DNA of 64,000 nt from Streptomyces sp. TLI_171 (GCF_003610255.1 NZ_RAPS01000001.1:5235001-5299000); one strand, 5' to 3'. Shown: positions 10,442 to 18,605, counted from the first letter of the stretch. Notes: generated by a model not told the origin, from the letters alone. Numbers and translations: made by a program.

Positions 10442-12076
10442 ATGCAGCATCCAGCCGACGACCGCGGCGACGGCAGCACCACGGTGCTCCAGTCCGGGTT
10501 CCTCGCCTCGCTCTTCCACGACCTCGGCGGCGCCGAGGAGGCCGAGCCCGCCGCCCCGGCCGCCCCGCCGACAGTGGTGCCGCTACAGCCCGGACCGGCC
10601 GACGGGCCGCTCGGCGGCGGGCCGCGGAGCGCCGCCGAGGACGACCCGGTGGCCGCGCACGGCCGGGCCGCCGCACTCACCCACCACCGCACCCTCGCCG
10701 TGCAGGCCGACCACGAACGCCTGGCCGACCTGCTGCGCCGGGCCGCCCAGCCGGTCTCCGCGATGGACTTCGAGAGCCAGCTGCGCAGCTACCGGCCCAA
10801 GCCGTACCCCGACGCCGGACCGGACACCGAACCCGAGCCCGCCTGGGCCGACTTCGCACCGCCCGAGCCCGCCGGCGCCGACCCCGACCAGCCCCCGTCG
10901 CGCCGCCTGCTCGACTCCGGCTACCAGCGCGAACTCGCCCAGGCGCGGCTGCGCCACCAGCGTGCCCTGCGCGAGTGGCGCACCCGGCAGGCCGAACTCG
11001 CCGACAGCGGGGTGATCGCCGCCCGGCAGGCCCACGAGCAGGCGGAGCAGGCCAGGGCCCGGGCCGTCCAGGAGTACAACGACAGCCTGAAGGAGTGCCG
11101 CCGCGCCTACCGGCTGGCCGAACCCGCCGCCGTCGAGTCGCTGCTGGAACGCGCCCTGGCCGCCGCCGAGGGCGTCACCCGGGACCTGCCCGCCCCCTGC
11201 CGGGCCGTGTTCCGGCCGCTCACCCGCACCGCCGTGCTCGACCTCGACCTGCCGCCGCTGGACACCGTCCCCGCGCTGGCCGGCTACCGGCTCGCCGAGG
11301 ACGGCGCCGTCGAACCCGTGCCCCGGCCCGCCGCCGACGTCCGCTCCGACTACCTGCGGCTGGTCGCCCGGCTGGCCCTGCGCGCCCTGCAGGCCGCCGA
11401 CGCCGTCGACACCGAGGAGGTGCTCGCGGGCGTCGTCCTGAACGGCTGGCTGCGCACCCCGGGGCAGCCCCCGCGGTGCCTGCTCAGCGTGGACGCCGAC
11501 CGCGACGCGCTGGCCCGCACCCGGCTGGTCCCCGACGCCGGGCACCTCGCCGACGACGGCGTGTACGCGGACGCCGAGCACGACGAGTCGCTGTTGCGGC
11601 TGCGCGCCCTCGCCGCCGTGGTCACCCCCGACCCGTACGCCGGGGAGGCCGTCGTGCCGTGGGGCACCGCCCCGGCGACCGTCCCCGCGCTCGGCGAACT
11701 CTCGCCCGGCGAGTTCGCCCACCTGGTGCGGGCCGTGCTCACCGCCGGCGGCCTGCAGGACTGGAGCGTGCGGCTGCGCGGCCCCGCCGGCCTGGTCGCC
11801 ACCGCCGAGGGCGAACCCGGCAGCGGACTGCCCGGCCGCTGGGTGGTGTGGGCCTCCCGCGGTCCCGCGCCCGTCACCGCGGAGGAGATCGCCACCCTCG
11901 CCGAGGCCGTCCGCGAGGAGCAGGCCGACCGCGGCCTGCGGATGACCTGCGGCCAGTTCGCCGACGAGGCCGTCGACCTGGCCGCCGACGACCGCTACCA
12001 GCGCATCCACCTGATGGACGGCGCCGGCATCCGCGAACTGGCCCGCACCCACCTGGCGCTGCCGCTGGCCCTGTGA
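10442..12076 (+). CDS. Mrr-like restriction endonuclease-fold protein, catalytic residues lost
   Basis: 544 residues. Residues 1-150 are low-complexity. Residues ~155-215 form a charged coiled coil (ELAQARLRHQRALREWRTRQ, HEQAEQARARAVQEYNDSLK). The middle part (~215-410) matches the N-terminal module of Mrr-type coiled-coil restriction proteins (AVLDLDLPPLDTVP, VLAGVVLNGWLRT, CLLSVDADRDALARTRLV). The C-terminus (~419-540) aligns with the Mrr catalytic fold: LSPGEFAHLVRAVLT, then GPAGLVATA where the family has DGGVD, then WVVWASRG where it has QxKR, then LRMTCGQFADEAVDLA and IHLMDGAGIRELA. The catalytic Asp, Gln and Lys are Val, Trp and Ser, so nuclease activity is unlikely. A binding or regulatory role is inferred. 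Confidence 0.78.
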   Translation: MQHPADDRGDGSTTVLQSGFLASLFHDLGGAEEAEPAAPAAPPTVVPLQPGPADGPLGGGPRSAAEDDPVAAHGRAAALTHHRTLAVQADHERLADLLRRAAQPVSAMDFESQLRSYRPKPYPDAGPDTEPEPAWADFAPPEPAGADPDQPPSRRLLDSGYQRELAQARLRHQRALREWRTRQAELADSGVIAARQAHEQAEQARARAVQEYNDSLKECRRAYRLAEPAAVESLLERALAAAEGVTRDLPAPCRAVFRPLTRTAVLDLDLPPLDTVPALAGYRLAEDGAVEPVPRPAADVRSDYLRLVARLALRALQAADAVDTEEVLAGVVLNGWLRTPGQPPRCLLSVDADRDALARTRLVPDAGHLADDGVYADAEHDESLLRLRALAAVVTPDPYAGEAVVPWGTAPATVPALGELSPGEFAHLVRAVLTAGGLQDWSVRLRGPAGLVATAEGEPGSGLPGRWVVWASRGPAPVTAEEIATLAEAVREEQADRGLRMTCGQFADEAVDLAADDRYQRIHLMDGAGIRELARTHLALPLAL

Positions 12077-12155
12077 GGCCCGCCGGACCCTTGCCGTCGG
12101 AAGGTACCGGCGGGTTCGCCCGGCGTTCGGCCGTTCGGGGTGACAGGCTGGGGGA

Positions 12156-12629
12156 GTGGAGAACCCATTCCCCGGCCACCGGCGCGGCCGGCGCGCGAAC
12201 GCACAGGCGACCCGGCGGACCGGCGGGGCGGCAGCCGGCCCGGGCGGCGGCCCGAGCGCCGCGCAGGAGCGCGAGCAGGCGATGGCCGAGATGTACGCCG
12301 AGTGCGGGCTGCTGCGCGAACTCGCCGACTCCTCCGGCGTCCGCCTCGACGACACCGTCGACTCGCTGACCGCCCTGGACCAGCTGCTGCCCGGCTGGCG
12401 CGACGACCCGCAGGTGTCCCAGTGGCTCGGCACCGACGCCGGCCTGTACCTCGGCACGGTGATCCGCCGTCAGGTCGCGGGCGCGCACTGGCAGCTGGCC
12501 GCCGACGGCCGCCCGCTGATGGTGCTCGCCACCGGCTTCGAGCTCGACGTCACGGCGCTCGGCCACGGCTGGGCCGAGCAGGGCGCGCCACAGCTCGCCG
12601 CGGTCTACCTGGCGGCGTCGGACGGCTGA
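12156..12629 (+). CDS. DUF6278 family protein
   Basis: 157-residue actinobacterial protein of unknown function. The first ~45 residues are basic and disordered. The conserved part begins EMYAECGLLRELADSSGV and continues DSLTALDQLLPGW, SQWLGTDAGLYLGTVIRR and GFELDVTALGHGWAEQG. There is no export signal. GTG 12156 has no usable Shine-Dalgarno sequence, but CAGGCT at 12144-12149 lies 6 nt before it, so a leaderless start is likely. An internal ATG at 12282 after AGGAG is the alternative. The gene is flanked by a palindrome that could act as terminator. Confidence 0.75.
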   Translation: MENPFPGHRRGRRANAQATRRTGGAAAGPGGGPSAAQEREQAMAEMYAECGLLRELADSSGVRLDDTVDSLTALDQLLPGWRDDPQVSQWLGTDAGLYLGTVIRRQVAGAHWQLAADGRPLMVLATGFELDVTALGHGWAEQGAPQLAAVYLAASDG

Positions 12630-12709
12630 CGGCCGGTCACTCACTCCGACGGTCCGCCGGGGGCGCGGTCCGGCCGCGCCGCCCGCAGGCTGGTGAGCAG
12701 GGTCCGGCG

Positions 12710-12731
12710 CCGTCCGGCCCGGGCCGGACGG
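12710..12731 (+). terminator. GC palindrome, possible terminator
   Basis: CCGTCCGGCCCGGGCCGGACGG is a perfect 22-nt palindrome (two 11-nt halves) about 80 nt after the DUF6278 stop. Without a loop or U tract it is a weak terminator candidate and could equally be a protein-binding site. Confidence 0.4.
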
Positions 12732-12809
12732 ACTGGCTGCCCGTGGGCAGCGGTCAGCGCAGCCGTCCGGCCCCTGCACCGAGTTCGGGGGAGGCCGAAA
12801 CTGACCGCC

Positions 12810-13574
12810 GTGCTGGTCGCCGCCGGCGCGTTCCTGATGACCCTGGTCGGCGGATTCGTCGCCCAGCGCACCGGGGACCGCCGCCACCTGGTGCTCGGCT
12901 TCGCCGCCGGACTGATGCTCGGCGTGGTCGCCTTCGACCTGCTGCCGGAAGCCATGGCGCAGGCCCCGCAGGAGCTCCACGGCGTCCCCGAGGCGCTGCT
13001 GATGTTCGCCGCCGGGTTCCTCGCCATCCACGTGGTCGAACGGGCGGTCGCCATCCACCGCGGCCACGAGGGCGAGTACGCCGCCCACAGTCACGGCCAC
13101 AGCCACAGCCACAGCCACGCGCGCGGGGAACGGCACCGCGAACAGGGCGTCGGGCTGGCCGCGGCCTCCGCGCTGGTCCTGCACAGCATGATGGACGGCT
13201 TCGCGATCGGCGCCGCGTTCCAGGCCGGCACCACGGTCGGCACCGTGGTCGCGATCGCCGTCGTCGCGCACGACTTCGCCGACGGCTTCAACACGTACAC
13301 CCTCACCCGGCTCTACGGGAACAACCGGCGGCGGGCCCTGGCGCTGCTGTTCGCCGACGCGGTCGCGCCCGTCACCGGGGCGGCGATCACGCTGCTGTTC
13401 ACCATCCCGGAGCAGGTGCTCGGGCTCTACCTCGGGTTCTTCGGCGGGTTCCTGATGTACCTGGCGACCTCGGACATCCTGCCGGAGGCGCACAGCCCGC
13501 ACCCGTCGAAGGTGACGCTGGCGTGCACGCTGCTCGGGGTGGCGTTCATGTGGCTGGTGGTCGGGCTGACGTAG
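12810..13574 (+). CDS. ZIP-family divalent metal transporter
   Basis: Integral membrane transporter for divalent metals (Zn2+, possibly Fe2+ or Mn2+), importing or redistributing them across the cytoplasmic membrane. About eight hydrophobic segments are visible. A His-rich loop (HSHGHSHSHSHARG) lies between TM3 and TM4. The signature metal-binding helices are HSMMDGFAIGAAF and AHDFADGFNTY, the latter in place of the usual HNxPEG. The start is unclear. GTG 12810 fits the homologous N-terminus, but the best Shine-Dalgarno GGGGGAGG (12787-12794) is placed for CTG 12801. The upstream basic extension to GTG 12693 looks non-coding. The 3' end overlaps the opposing LysR gene by 29 nt. Confidence 0.85.
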   Translation: MLVAAGAFLMTLVGGFVAQRTGDRRHLVLGFAAGLMLGVVAFDLLPEAMAQAPQELHGVPEALLMFAAGFLAIHVVERAVAIHRGHEGEYAAHSHGHSHSHSHARGERHREQGVGLAAASALVLHSMMDGFAIGAAFQAGTTVGTVVAIAVVAHDFADGFNTYTLTRLYGNNRRRALALLFADAVAPVTGAAITLLFTIPEQVLGLYLGFFGGFLMYLATSDILPEAHSPHPSKVTLACTLLGVAFMWLVVGLT

Positions 13575-14481
13575 CGCCCAGGTCCAGGGTGGACCAGTGG
13601 CGGCGCAGCGCGGCGAGGGTGGCGGTGACGGCCGGACGGCGGGAGGTCTGGGTGCGCCACAGGGCGTGAATGCGGCGGACCGGCTCGGGGACGACGGGGC
13701 GGGCCAGGACGCCGGGCGGGAGGGGGCCGCGGCCCAGCCGGGGGATCAGGCCGAGGCCGAGGCCGGCGTCGATCAGGGCCAACTGGGTCTGGAACTCGCC
13801 GACCTGGTGGGCGACGTCCGGCTCCTCGCCGGTCTCGCGCATGGTGCGCAGCAGCCAGTCGTGGCAGATGTTGCCGGGCGGGACGCTGATCCAGCGCTGC
13901 CCGCGCAGCGCGGTGACCGGCACGGCGTCGAGCGCGGCCAGCGGGTGCGCGGCGGGCAGCAGCAGGTCGACGGGGTCGGTGCCGAGGTCGAGGCGGTCCA
14001 CGCCGTCCTGGACCGGCAGCGGGACGGTGGCCCAGTCCTGCACCACCGCCAGGTCGACCTCGCCGCGGGCCACCAGCTCGGCCGCCGGATAGGGGTCGCT
14101 CTCCACCAGGCGGACGTCCAACTCGGGGCAGCTGTTCCGCAGTTCGGCGAGGACGGCGGGCAGCAGCCCGCGCGCGGCGGTGGGGAAGGCGGCCAGCAGC
14201 AGGCGCCCGGCGGCGCGGCCGCGCTGCTCCTCCAGCGTCACCTCGGCCTGCTCGACCAGGGCGAGCACCTGGTGCGCGGTGTCGGCGAGCCGGACGGCGG
14301 CGTCGGTGAGCTGGATGCCGCGGCCCTGGCGTTCCAGCAGGACGGTGCGGGTCTCGCGTTCGAGTTTGGCGATCTGCTGGGAGATCGCGGACGGGGTGAA
14401 GCCGAGGGCCGCGGCGGCCCCGCCGACCGAGCCGTGCACGGCGACCGCGTGCAGGGCGCGCAGGCGTCCCAGATCCATCAT
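13546..14481 (-). CDS. LysR-family transcriptional regulator
   Basis: 311-residue LysR-type regulator. The N-terminal winged helix-turn-helix (residues 1-60) has the typical GSVGGAAAALGFTPSAISQQIAKLERET. A linker helix and periplasmic-binding-protein-like effector domain follow (RLLLAAFPTAARGLLPAVLA, VDLAVVQDW, GLGLGLIPRLG). It is transcribed away from the EamA transporter gene with 73 nt between the starts, the standard arrangement in which a LysR protein controls its divergent neighbour. It probably regulates that exporter, and the effector is unknown. The first codons ATGATG allow either Met as start. Confidence 0.9.
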   Translation of the reverse strand: MMDLGRLRALHAVAVHGSVGGAAAALGFTPSAISQQIAKLERETRTVLLERQGRGIQLTDAAVRLADTAHQVLALVEQAEVTLEEQRGRAAGRLLLAAFPTAARGLLPAVLAELRNSCPELDVRLVESDPYPAAELVARGEVDLAVVQDWATVPLPVQDGVDRLDLGTDPVDLLLPAAHPLAALDAVPVTALRGQRWISVPPGNICHDWLLRTMRETGEEPDVAHQVGEFQTQLALIDAGLGLGLIPRLGRGPLPPGVLARPVVPEPVRRIHALWRTQTSRRPAVTATLAALRRHWSTLDLGATSARPPAT

Positions 14482-14554
14482 GCAGCGATGCTAAACGGTG
14501 AGGTTGAGGAAATGTCGCTGGTGCTGAACATTCGGTGCGGGAGATGCTCGGGGC

Positions 14555-15502
14555 ATGCCGCCTTCCTCGACGTCCATGACACCCCGTCACATCGCCCTGG
14601 CCGTGCTGATCGCCGCCGTCTGGGGCCTGAACTTCGTCCTGATCGAGGTCGGCCTGGACGACTTCCCGCCGCTGCTGTTCTGCGCGCTGCGGTTCACCGT
14701 GGTCGCGCTGCCCGCCGTGTTCCTGGTCGGGCCGCCGCGGGTGGCCCGGCGCTGGGTGCTGGGGGTCGGGCTGACGCTCGGGGTGGTGAAGTTCGGACTG
14801 CTGTTCCTCGGCATGCACGCCGGCATGCCCGCGGGCCTGTCCTCACTGGTGCTGCAGGGCCAGGCCGGGTTCACCGCGCTGTTCGCCGCCGGGCTACTGC
14901 GCGAGCGCCCCGGGCGGCTGCGCACCGCCGGGCTCGCGGTGGCGTTCGCCGGGATCGCGCTGGCCGCGCTCGACCACGGCGTGCACGGCCCGGTCGGGGC
15001 GTTCGCGCTGCTGCTCTGCGCCGCCGCGGCCTGGGGCCTGGCCAACGTGCTGACCCGCAAGGCCGCGCCGCCGGACGCGCTGCGCTGGATGGTGTGGGTC
15101 TCCGCGGTGCCGCCGCTGCCGCTGCTCGGGCTGTCGCTGCTGGTCGAGGGCCCGGACGCGGACTGGGCGGCGCTGCGCGGCATCAGCTGGGCGGGCGTCG
15201 GCGTGGTGCTGTACGTCGGGCTGGTGTCCACACTGTTCGCGTTCGTCGCCTGGAGCTACCTGCTGCGCCGCTACGACGCCTCGGTGGTGGCCCCGTACTC
15301 GCTGCTGGTGCCGGTGTTCGGGATGTCCTCGGCGGCACTGCTGCTCGGCGAGCGGTTCAGCGCGCTGGCGGGCGCGGCGACGGTGCTGGTGATCGCCGGG
15401 ATCGGGCTGGGCGCGGTGCCCGCTACGGCGTGGGGCCGGCTTCGTACGCTTCCTCGGCGTGGCGCAGCGCGCGCAGCAGGGCGTCCTGTTCGGCAGGGCT
15501 GA
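14555..15502 (+). CDS. EamA-family (DMT) transporter
   Basis: 315-residue inner-membrane protein with ten hydrophobic segments and two EamA repeats (first VWGLNFVLIEVGLDDFPPLL, second AWGLANVLTRKAAPPDALRW). Such drug/metabolite transporters often export amino acids or small metabolites. It is divergent from the LysR gene that probably controls it. Its last 80 nt overlap the end of the convergent MarR gene, so the tail after the tenth membrane segment (RRGAARAAGRPVRQG) doubles as antisense of marR coding sequence. Confidence 0.9.
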   Translation: MPPSSTSMTPRHIALAVLIAAVWGLNFVLIEVGLDDFPPLLFCALRFTVVALPAVFLVGPPRVARRWVLGVGLTLGVVKFGLLFLGMHAGMPAGLSSLVLQGQAGFTALFAAGLLRERPGRLRTAGLAVAFAGIALAALDHGVHGPVGAFALLLCAAAAWGLANVLTRKAAPPDALRWMVWVSAVPPLPLLGLSLLVEGPDADWAALRGISWAGVGVVLYVGLVSTLFAFVAWSYLLRRYDASVVAPYSLLVPVFGMSSAALLLGERFSALAGAATVLVIAGIGLGAVPATAWGRLRTLPRRGAARAAGRPVRQG

Positions 15503-15899
15503 CCGGGCCGAAGTACTCCTGGGCGACCTCGTGCCGGACCCGGGAGATCCGCTCCAGCGCGCCGTGCCCGGTCTCGGTGAGGACCAGTCGCACCGCCCGG
15601 CGGTCCGCCGGGTCGGGGGTGCGGGCGACCAGACCGGCCTCCTCCAGGGCGTCCACCACCGTGGTGGCGGAGCGCGGCGCGATGTGCAGCCGCTCGGCGA
15701 GTTCGCTCAGCCGCATGGTCTGGGCGCTCTCGCAGCCGGGGGCGTGGGCGAGGGTGCGCAGGGCCCGGCCCTGGGCGGGGGTGAGGCCGTACGGCTCCAG
15801 CCGCTGCATGGTCTGCCGGCGGATCCGCTTCATCGCCCGGGTGAGTGCGTCGGCGAGTTCCGCGGCGGTGTCGGCGGGGCCGGGGGAGGTCATGGGCAC
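15423..15899 (-). CDS. MarR-family transcriptional regulator
   Basis: 158-residue MarR-type regulator. The winged helix is visible as LSELAERLHIAPRSATTVVD, then LEEAGLVARTPDPADRRAVR (recognition helix and wing). N- and C-terminal helices for dimerisation flank it. The start may be 15899 (MPMTS) or 15893 (MTS). Its end lies within the end of the EamA gene on the other strand. The 131 nt between this gene and the DUF2218 gene are a divergent promoter region, so it may regulate DUF2218 or itself. The target is not visible. Confidence 0.88.
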   Translation of the reverse strand: MPMTSPGPADTAAELADALTRAMKRIRRQTMQRLEPYGLTPAQGRALRTLAHAPGCESAQTMRLSELAERLHIAPRSATTVVDALEEAGLVARTPDPADRRAVRLVLTETGHGALERISRVRHEVAQEYFGPVSPAEQDALLRALRHAEEAYEAGPTP

Positions 15900-15958
15900 A
15901 GGGTAGCGGGCGGGTCGCGACGGGTACGGAGGGTCACCGATCTCGCCTCGATAACATG

Positions 15959-15999
15959 TTGAGCTTGGCTCAGTAATCGAGTAGCTTAGGCCATCCTAA
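15959..15999 (+). promoter_or_regulatory. Promoter with iron-box-like operator (DmdR/IdeR type)
   Basis: The -35 TTGAGC (15959-15964) and -10 TAGCTT (15982-15987) are separated by 17 nt. Overlapping the -10 is GTAGCTTAGGCCATCCTAA (15981-15999), which matches 15 of 19 positions of the actinobacterial iron-box consensus TTAGGTTAGGCTAACCTAA known for DtxR/IdeR/DmdR repressors. The core CTTAGGCCATCCTAAG is a perfect dyad. It precedes the DUF2218 gene by 31 nt. Confidence 0.65.
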
Positions 16000-16030
16000 G
16001 TCGCTCGCCGTGCCTTCGAGGAGTTCCGTC

Positions 16031-16363
16031 ATGGCCCGCTCCACCGCCCGTGTCACCACCGACCGCCCCGCCCGCTACGCCAAGCAGCTCGCCGCCCACA
16101 TGGGCCGCAAGATCACCGCCGAGTGGTCCGAGGAGACCGGCCGCGGCACGCTCGCCTTCGGCGCCGGCCGGGCCGAGCTCGTCGCCGAGGAGGGCGCGCT
16201 GCTGCTCGCCGTCGACGGCGAGGCGGAGAACCTGGCCCAGCTGGAGGACGTGGTGGGCCGCCACCTGGTCCGCTTCGGCACCCGGGACGAACTGGTCGTC
16301 GCCTGGCAGCGCGAGAACGGCGAGGCCGGCACCGTCCAGCGCCTCACCGGCGAGGAGGGCTGA
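16031..16363 (+). CDS. DUF2218 family protein, probably iron-regulated
   Basis: 110-residue cytosolic protein of the DUF2218 family. It has the typical order TTDRPARYAKQLAAHMGRK, then GTLAFGAGRAEL, then LEDVVGRHLVRFGTRDEL. The family has no settled biochemical function but is often found near siderophore-uptake genes. Here the iron-box-like operator at 15981-15999 independently points to iron control. ATG 16031 is preceded by GAGGAG at about 9 nt. The convergent GH18 gene ends 21 nt downstream. Confidence 0.85.
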   Translation: MARSTARVTTDRPARYAKQLAAHMGRKITAEWSEETGRGTLAFGAGRAELVAEEGALLLAVDGEAENLAQLEDVVGRHLVRFGTRDELVVAWQRENGEAGTVQRLTGEEG

Positions 16364-16384
16364 CCGGCCCCGCGTCCCCCGGGC

Positions 16385-17482
16385 TCAGCTCTGCCGCAGC
16401 GGCGGCATCGGCACCGGCACCGCGAACGCCGTGGCCCCCGCGCCGACCCCGCCCTCGCAGCTGTTCGGCGGGGCGGTGGTCACGCCCCGGGTGGACGGCT
16501 TCTCCGCCGCCCAGAACATGAAGCCCAGCAGGCCCGCGCTGGTGCCCGCGCCGTTCGGCGCGGCGCTCTGCAGCCAGCTCCCGGTGGCCTTCTGCACCGA
16601 GTTGGCGAAGTTGGTGCACTCCGGGCGGACCTGCGAGCCCTCCGCGATGTACAGCCCGCCGGTGAACTTGGCCGGCGCCAGCGGCGGGATCGCCGGGTTG
16701 TACTGGGCCTTGCCGTCCAGGTGCTCCTGCCAGTTGGAGGTCGCGGTGGCGGCCGTGGGCTGCTTGCTCGGCACCATCGCGTTGGCGTAGTCCAGCACCG
16801 GGTTGGTGGTGGTCAGCCAGTGTGCGGTGGCGTACTGGTCGATGCCGATCAGCCAGCGGTCGCCGGCGGCGACGTCGATGGTCAGGCGGGCGGTCGGGTC
16901 GGCGCCGGTGGCGTCGTACGGGTGGGCGCTGCGGTAGGCGTCCACGAACGCCTGCAGGCCCGTCAGGTTCGGGCTGTTGCTGTTCTCGTAGTCGATCTCG
17001 ATGCCCACGCCCAGCTTGCTCGCCAGTGCCGCGGCCTTCTGCCCCAGCCCGGCGCCGTTCTGGGCCAGCGCGGTGTCCCAGTCGCCGGTGTAGGTGATGC
17101 CGCCGATGGAGAGCATCACCCGGATGCCGTGCGCGGTGAAGTAGTTCACCACCTGCTGGTTCATGCCCACCGGCACCCCGTCCGCGTTCCCGGCGTCGGT
17201 GGTGCCGTTCAGCAGGCGCAGCGGGTTGACGAAGCTGAGCACCACCACGTTCACCGAGGGCCGGCCGTCGCCCCGGTCGATCAGCCAGTGGTTGGCGGCG
17301 TCGAACTCGGCGAGGTCGCGCACCTTCGCCCAGGTGCAGGCGTCGTTGCTGCAGTGCCAGGCCCCGTACACCTGCATCGGGGTGGCGGCCGCGGCACTCT
17401 GCACCGGCAGGGCGGTCACCGCCAGGGCGAGCAGTGAGGCGGCCACCGAAAAACGGGTCATGGGCATGACTGGGGAACGCAC
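16385..17482 (-). CDS. Secreted glycoside hydrolase family 18 (chitinase-like) protein
   Basis: 365-residue exported protein. It begins with a Sec signal peptide (FSVAASLLALAVTALPVQSA, cleavage after AAAA). The GH18 TIM barrel follows: the beta strand VNVVVLSFVNPL, the substrate segment IRVMLSIGG, and the catalytic strand GVGIEIDYEN. In this strand the general-acid Glu and the Asp two residues before it are kept. The first two positions of the DxxDxDxE motif are Val and Glu, so activity is plausible but should be tested. It should hydrolyse chitin or a related N-acetylglucosamine polymer outside the cell. Two Cys near residue 50 could form a disulfide. GTG 17482 after GGGAGG is preferred; ATG 17467 or 17461 would shorten the n-region. 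Confidence 0.85.
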   Translation of the reverse strand: MRSPVMPMTRFSVAASLLALAVTALPVQSAAAATPMQVYGAWHCSNDACTWAKVRDLAEFDAANHWLIDRGDGRPSVNVVVLSFVNPLRLLNGTTDAGNADGVPVGMNQQVVNYFTAHGIRVMLSIGGITYTGDWDTALAQNGAGLGQKAAALASKLGVGIEIDYENSNSPNLTGLQAFVDAYRSAHPYDATGADPTARLTIDVAAGDRWLIGIDQYATAHWLTTTNPVLDYANAMVPSKQPTAATATSNWQEHLDGKAQYNPAIPPLAPAKFTGGLYIAEGSQVRPECTNFANSVQKATGSWLQSAAPNGAGTSAGLLGFMFWAAEKPSTRGVTTAPPNSCEGGVGAGATAFAVPVPMPPLRQS

Positions 17483-17582
17483 ATTCGCCTCCCGGCGATC
17501 GCGTGCTGATGGGTGGGGAAAAGGGTGCGCGCGAGCCAGGAGGGCGTCAATGGTCCGGACCGAAAGCGTCCTTGACCGGACA

Positions 17583-18488
17583 TCAGTCCGACGGAGCGTC
17601 GGACTCCGGGCCGGGACGCCGGGGCCGAGCGGCGGTCCTGCCGGTCGGGTCGGCCTTGCCGGTCGGGCTGGTCGGGTCGCTCGGGCCGGTCGGGTCGGGC
17701 AGCAGGTGTGGCAGCGCCGGGTGCAGGCCGAGCAGCAGCAGGCCCGCCAGGCACCAGCTGGCCAGCACGTCCAGGAGCCAGTGGAAGTCGCTCCACACCA
17801 GGCCGAACCCCACGCCCAGGCACACCAGGACGGCCGCCGCACGGACCTGCCGGCCGGGCCGCTCCGGCAGGACCCTGGCCAGCAGCAGGGCCGCCGTTCC
17901 GTACGCGATCGAGGAGGTCGCCGTGTGGCCGGACGGGTACCAGCCCCACTGGTCCGCGGCCAGCGGCGCCCCGAACGGGCCGGGGCGGGCGAACCAGGCC
18001 TTCGCCGGCACCACCAGCAGCGGGATCAGCACCGCCGCCAGCACCGCCACCGGCACCGGCGTCCACCAGCGCGGCCGGCCCCCGCGCCGGGCCAGCCACG
18101 CCGCCAGTCCCGCGCACCCCAGCAGCACCGGCACGGCCGGCACCCCGCCGCCCAGGTCGGACAGCGCCACCCCGAAGTGGTTCAGCAGCGTGGAGTCCAG
18201 CGACCGGCGCAGGTGCCGCACCGTGTCGCGCACCGCGGTGTCCACCTCGAGCAGCGGACCGTCCACCGCCACCTGCCAGGAGATCACGGCCAGCAGCACC
18301 CCGAGTGTCAGGGGCAGGACAAAAAAAGTCGGCCGCCCCGGAGCAGGGGGGAGAGCTCCAGGGCGGCCAAGGCGATCGCCGCGCCGTGCGGCCCGGGGGG
18401 TATGGGCGGGACGGCCGGTCGATCGGTCCGGTGCATCCGCCAACGCGGCGGACGGGGGTGTGGGCAGTGGTTGCGGTTCGCTGTCCAT
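17583..18488 (-). CDS. PAP2-family membrane phosphatase
   Basis: 301-residue membrane phosphatase of the type-2 phosphatidic acid phosphatase superfamily, acting on lipid phosphates or pyrophosphates at the membrane. The three PAP2 motifs are visible: KAWFARP, PSGHT and a final SDFHWLLDV with the catalytic His. About five to six hydrophobic segments are present. The first ~60 residues are a disordered Pro-rich tail, and the last ~55 are Pro/Thr-rich with Asp-Pro-Thr repeats. ATG 18488 is chosen over 18545. A TACTGT hexamer 8 nt upstream of the ATG suggests a leaderless or near-leaderless transcript. Confidence 0.88.
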   Translation of the reverse strand: MDSEPQPLPTPPSAALADAPDRSTGRPAHTPRAARRGDRLGRPGALPPAPGRPTFFVLPLTLGVLLAVISWQVAVDGPLLEVDTAVRDTVRHLRRSLDSTLLNHFGVALSDLGGGVPAVPVLLGCAGLAAWLARRGGRPRWWTPVPVAVLAAVLIPLLVVPAKAWFARPGPFGAPLAADQWGWYPSGHTATSSIAYGTAALLLARVLPERPGRQVRAAAVLVCLGVGFGLVWSDFHWLLDVLASWCLAGLLLLGLHPALPHLLPDPTGPSDPTSPTGKADPTGRTAARPRRPGPESDAPSD

Positions 18489-18605
18489 CTGTGATGACAG
18501 TACGTCAAAGCCGGGGCCCCGGGCAGTCGACCGGGCATCGTCCACAGCATCTTCACCACCGGCGGAGCAACCTCCACCACCCCGCGGAACCCGCCTGACG
18601 CCGGA

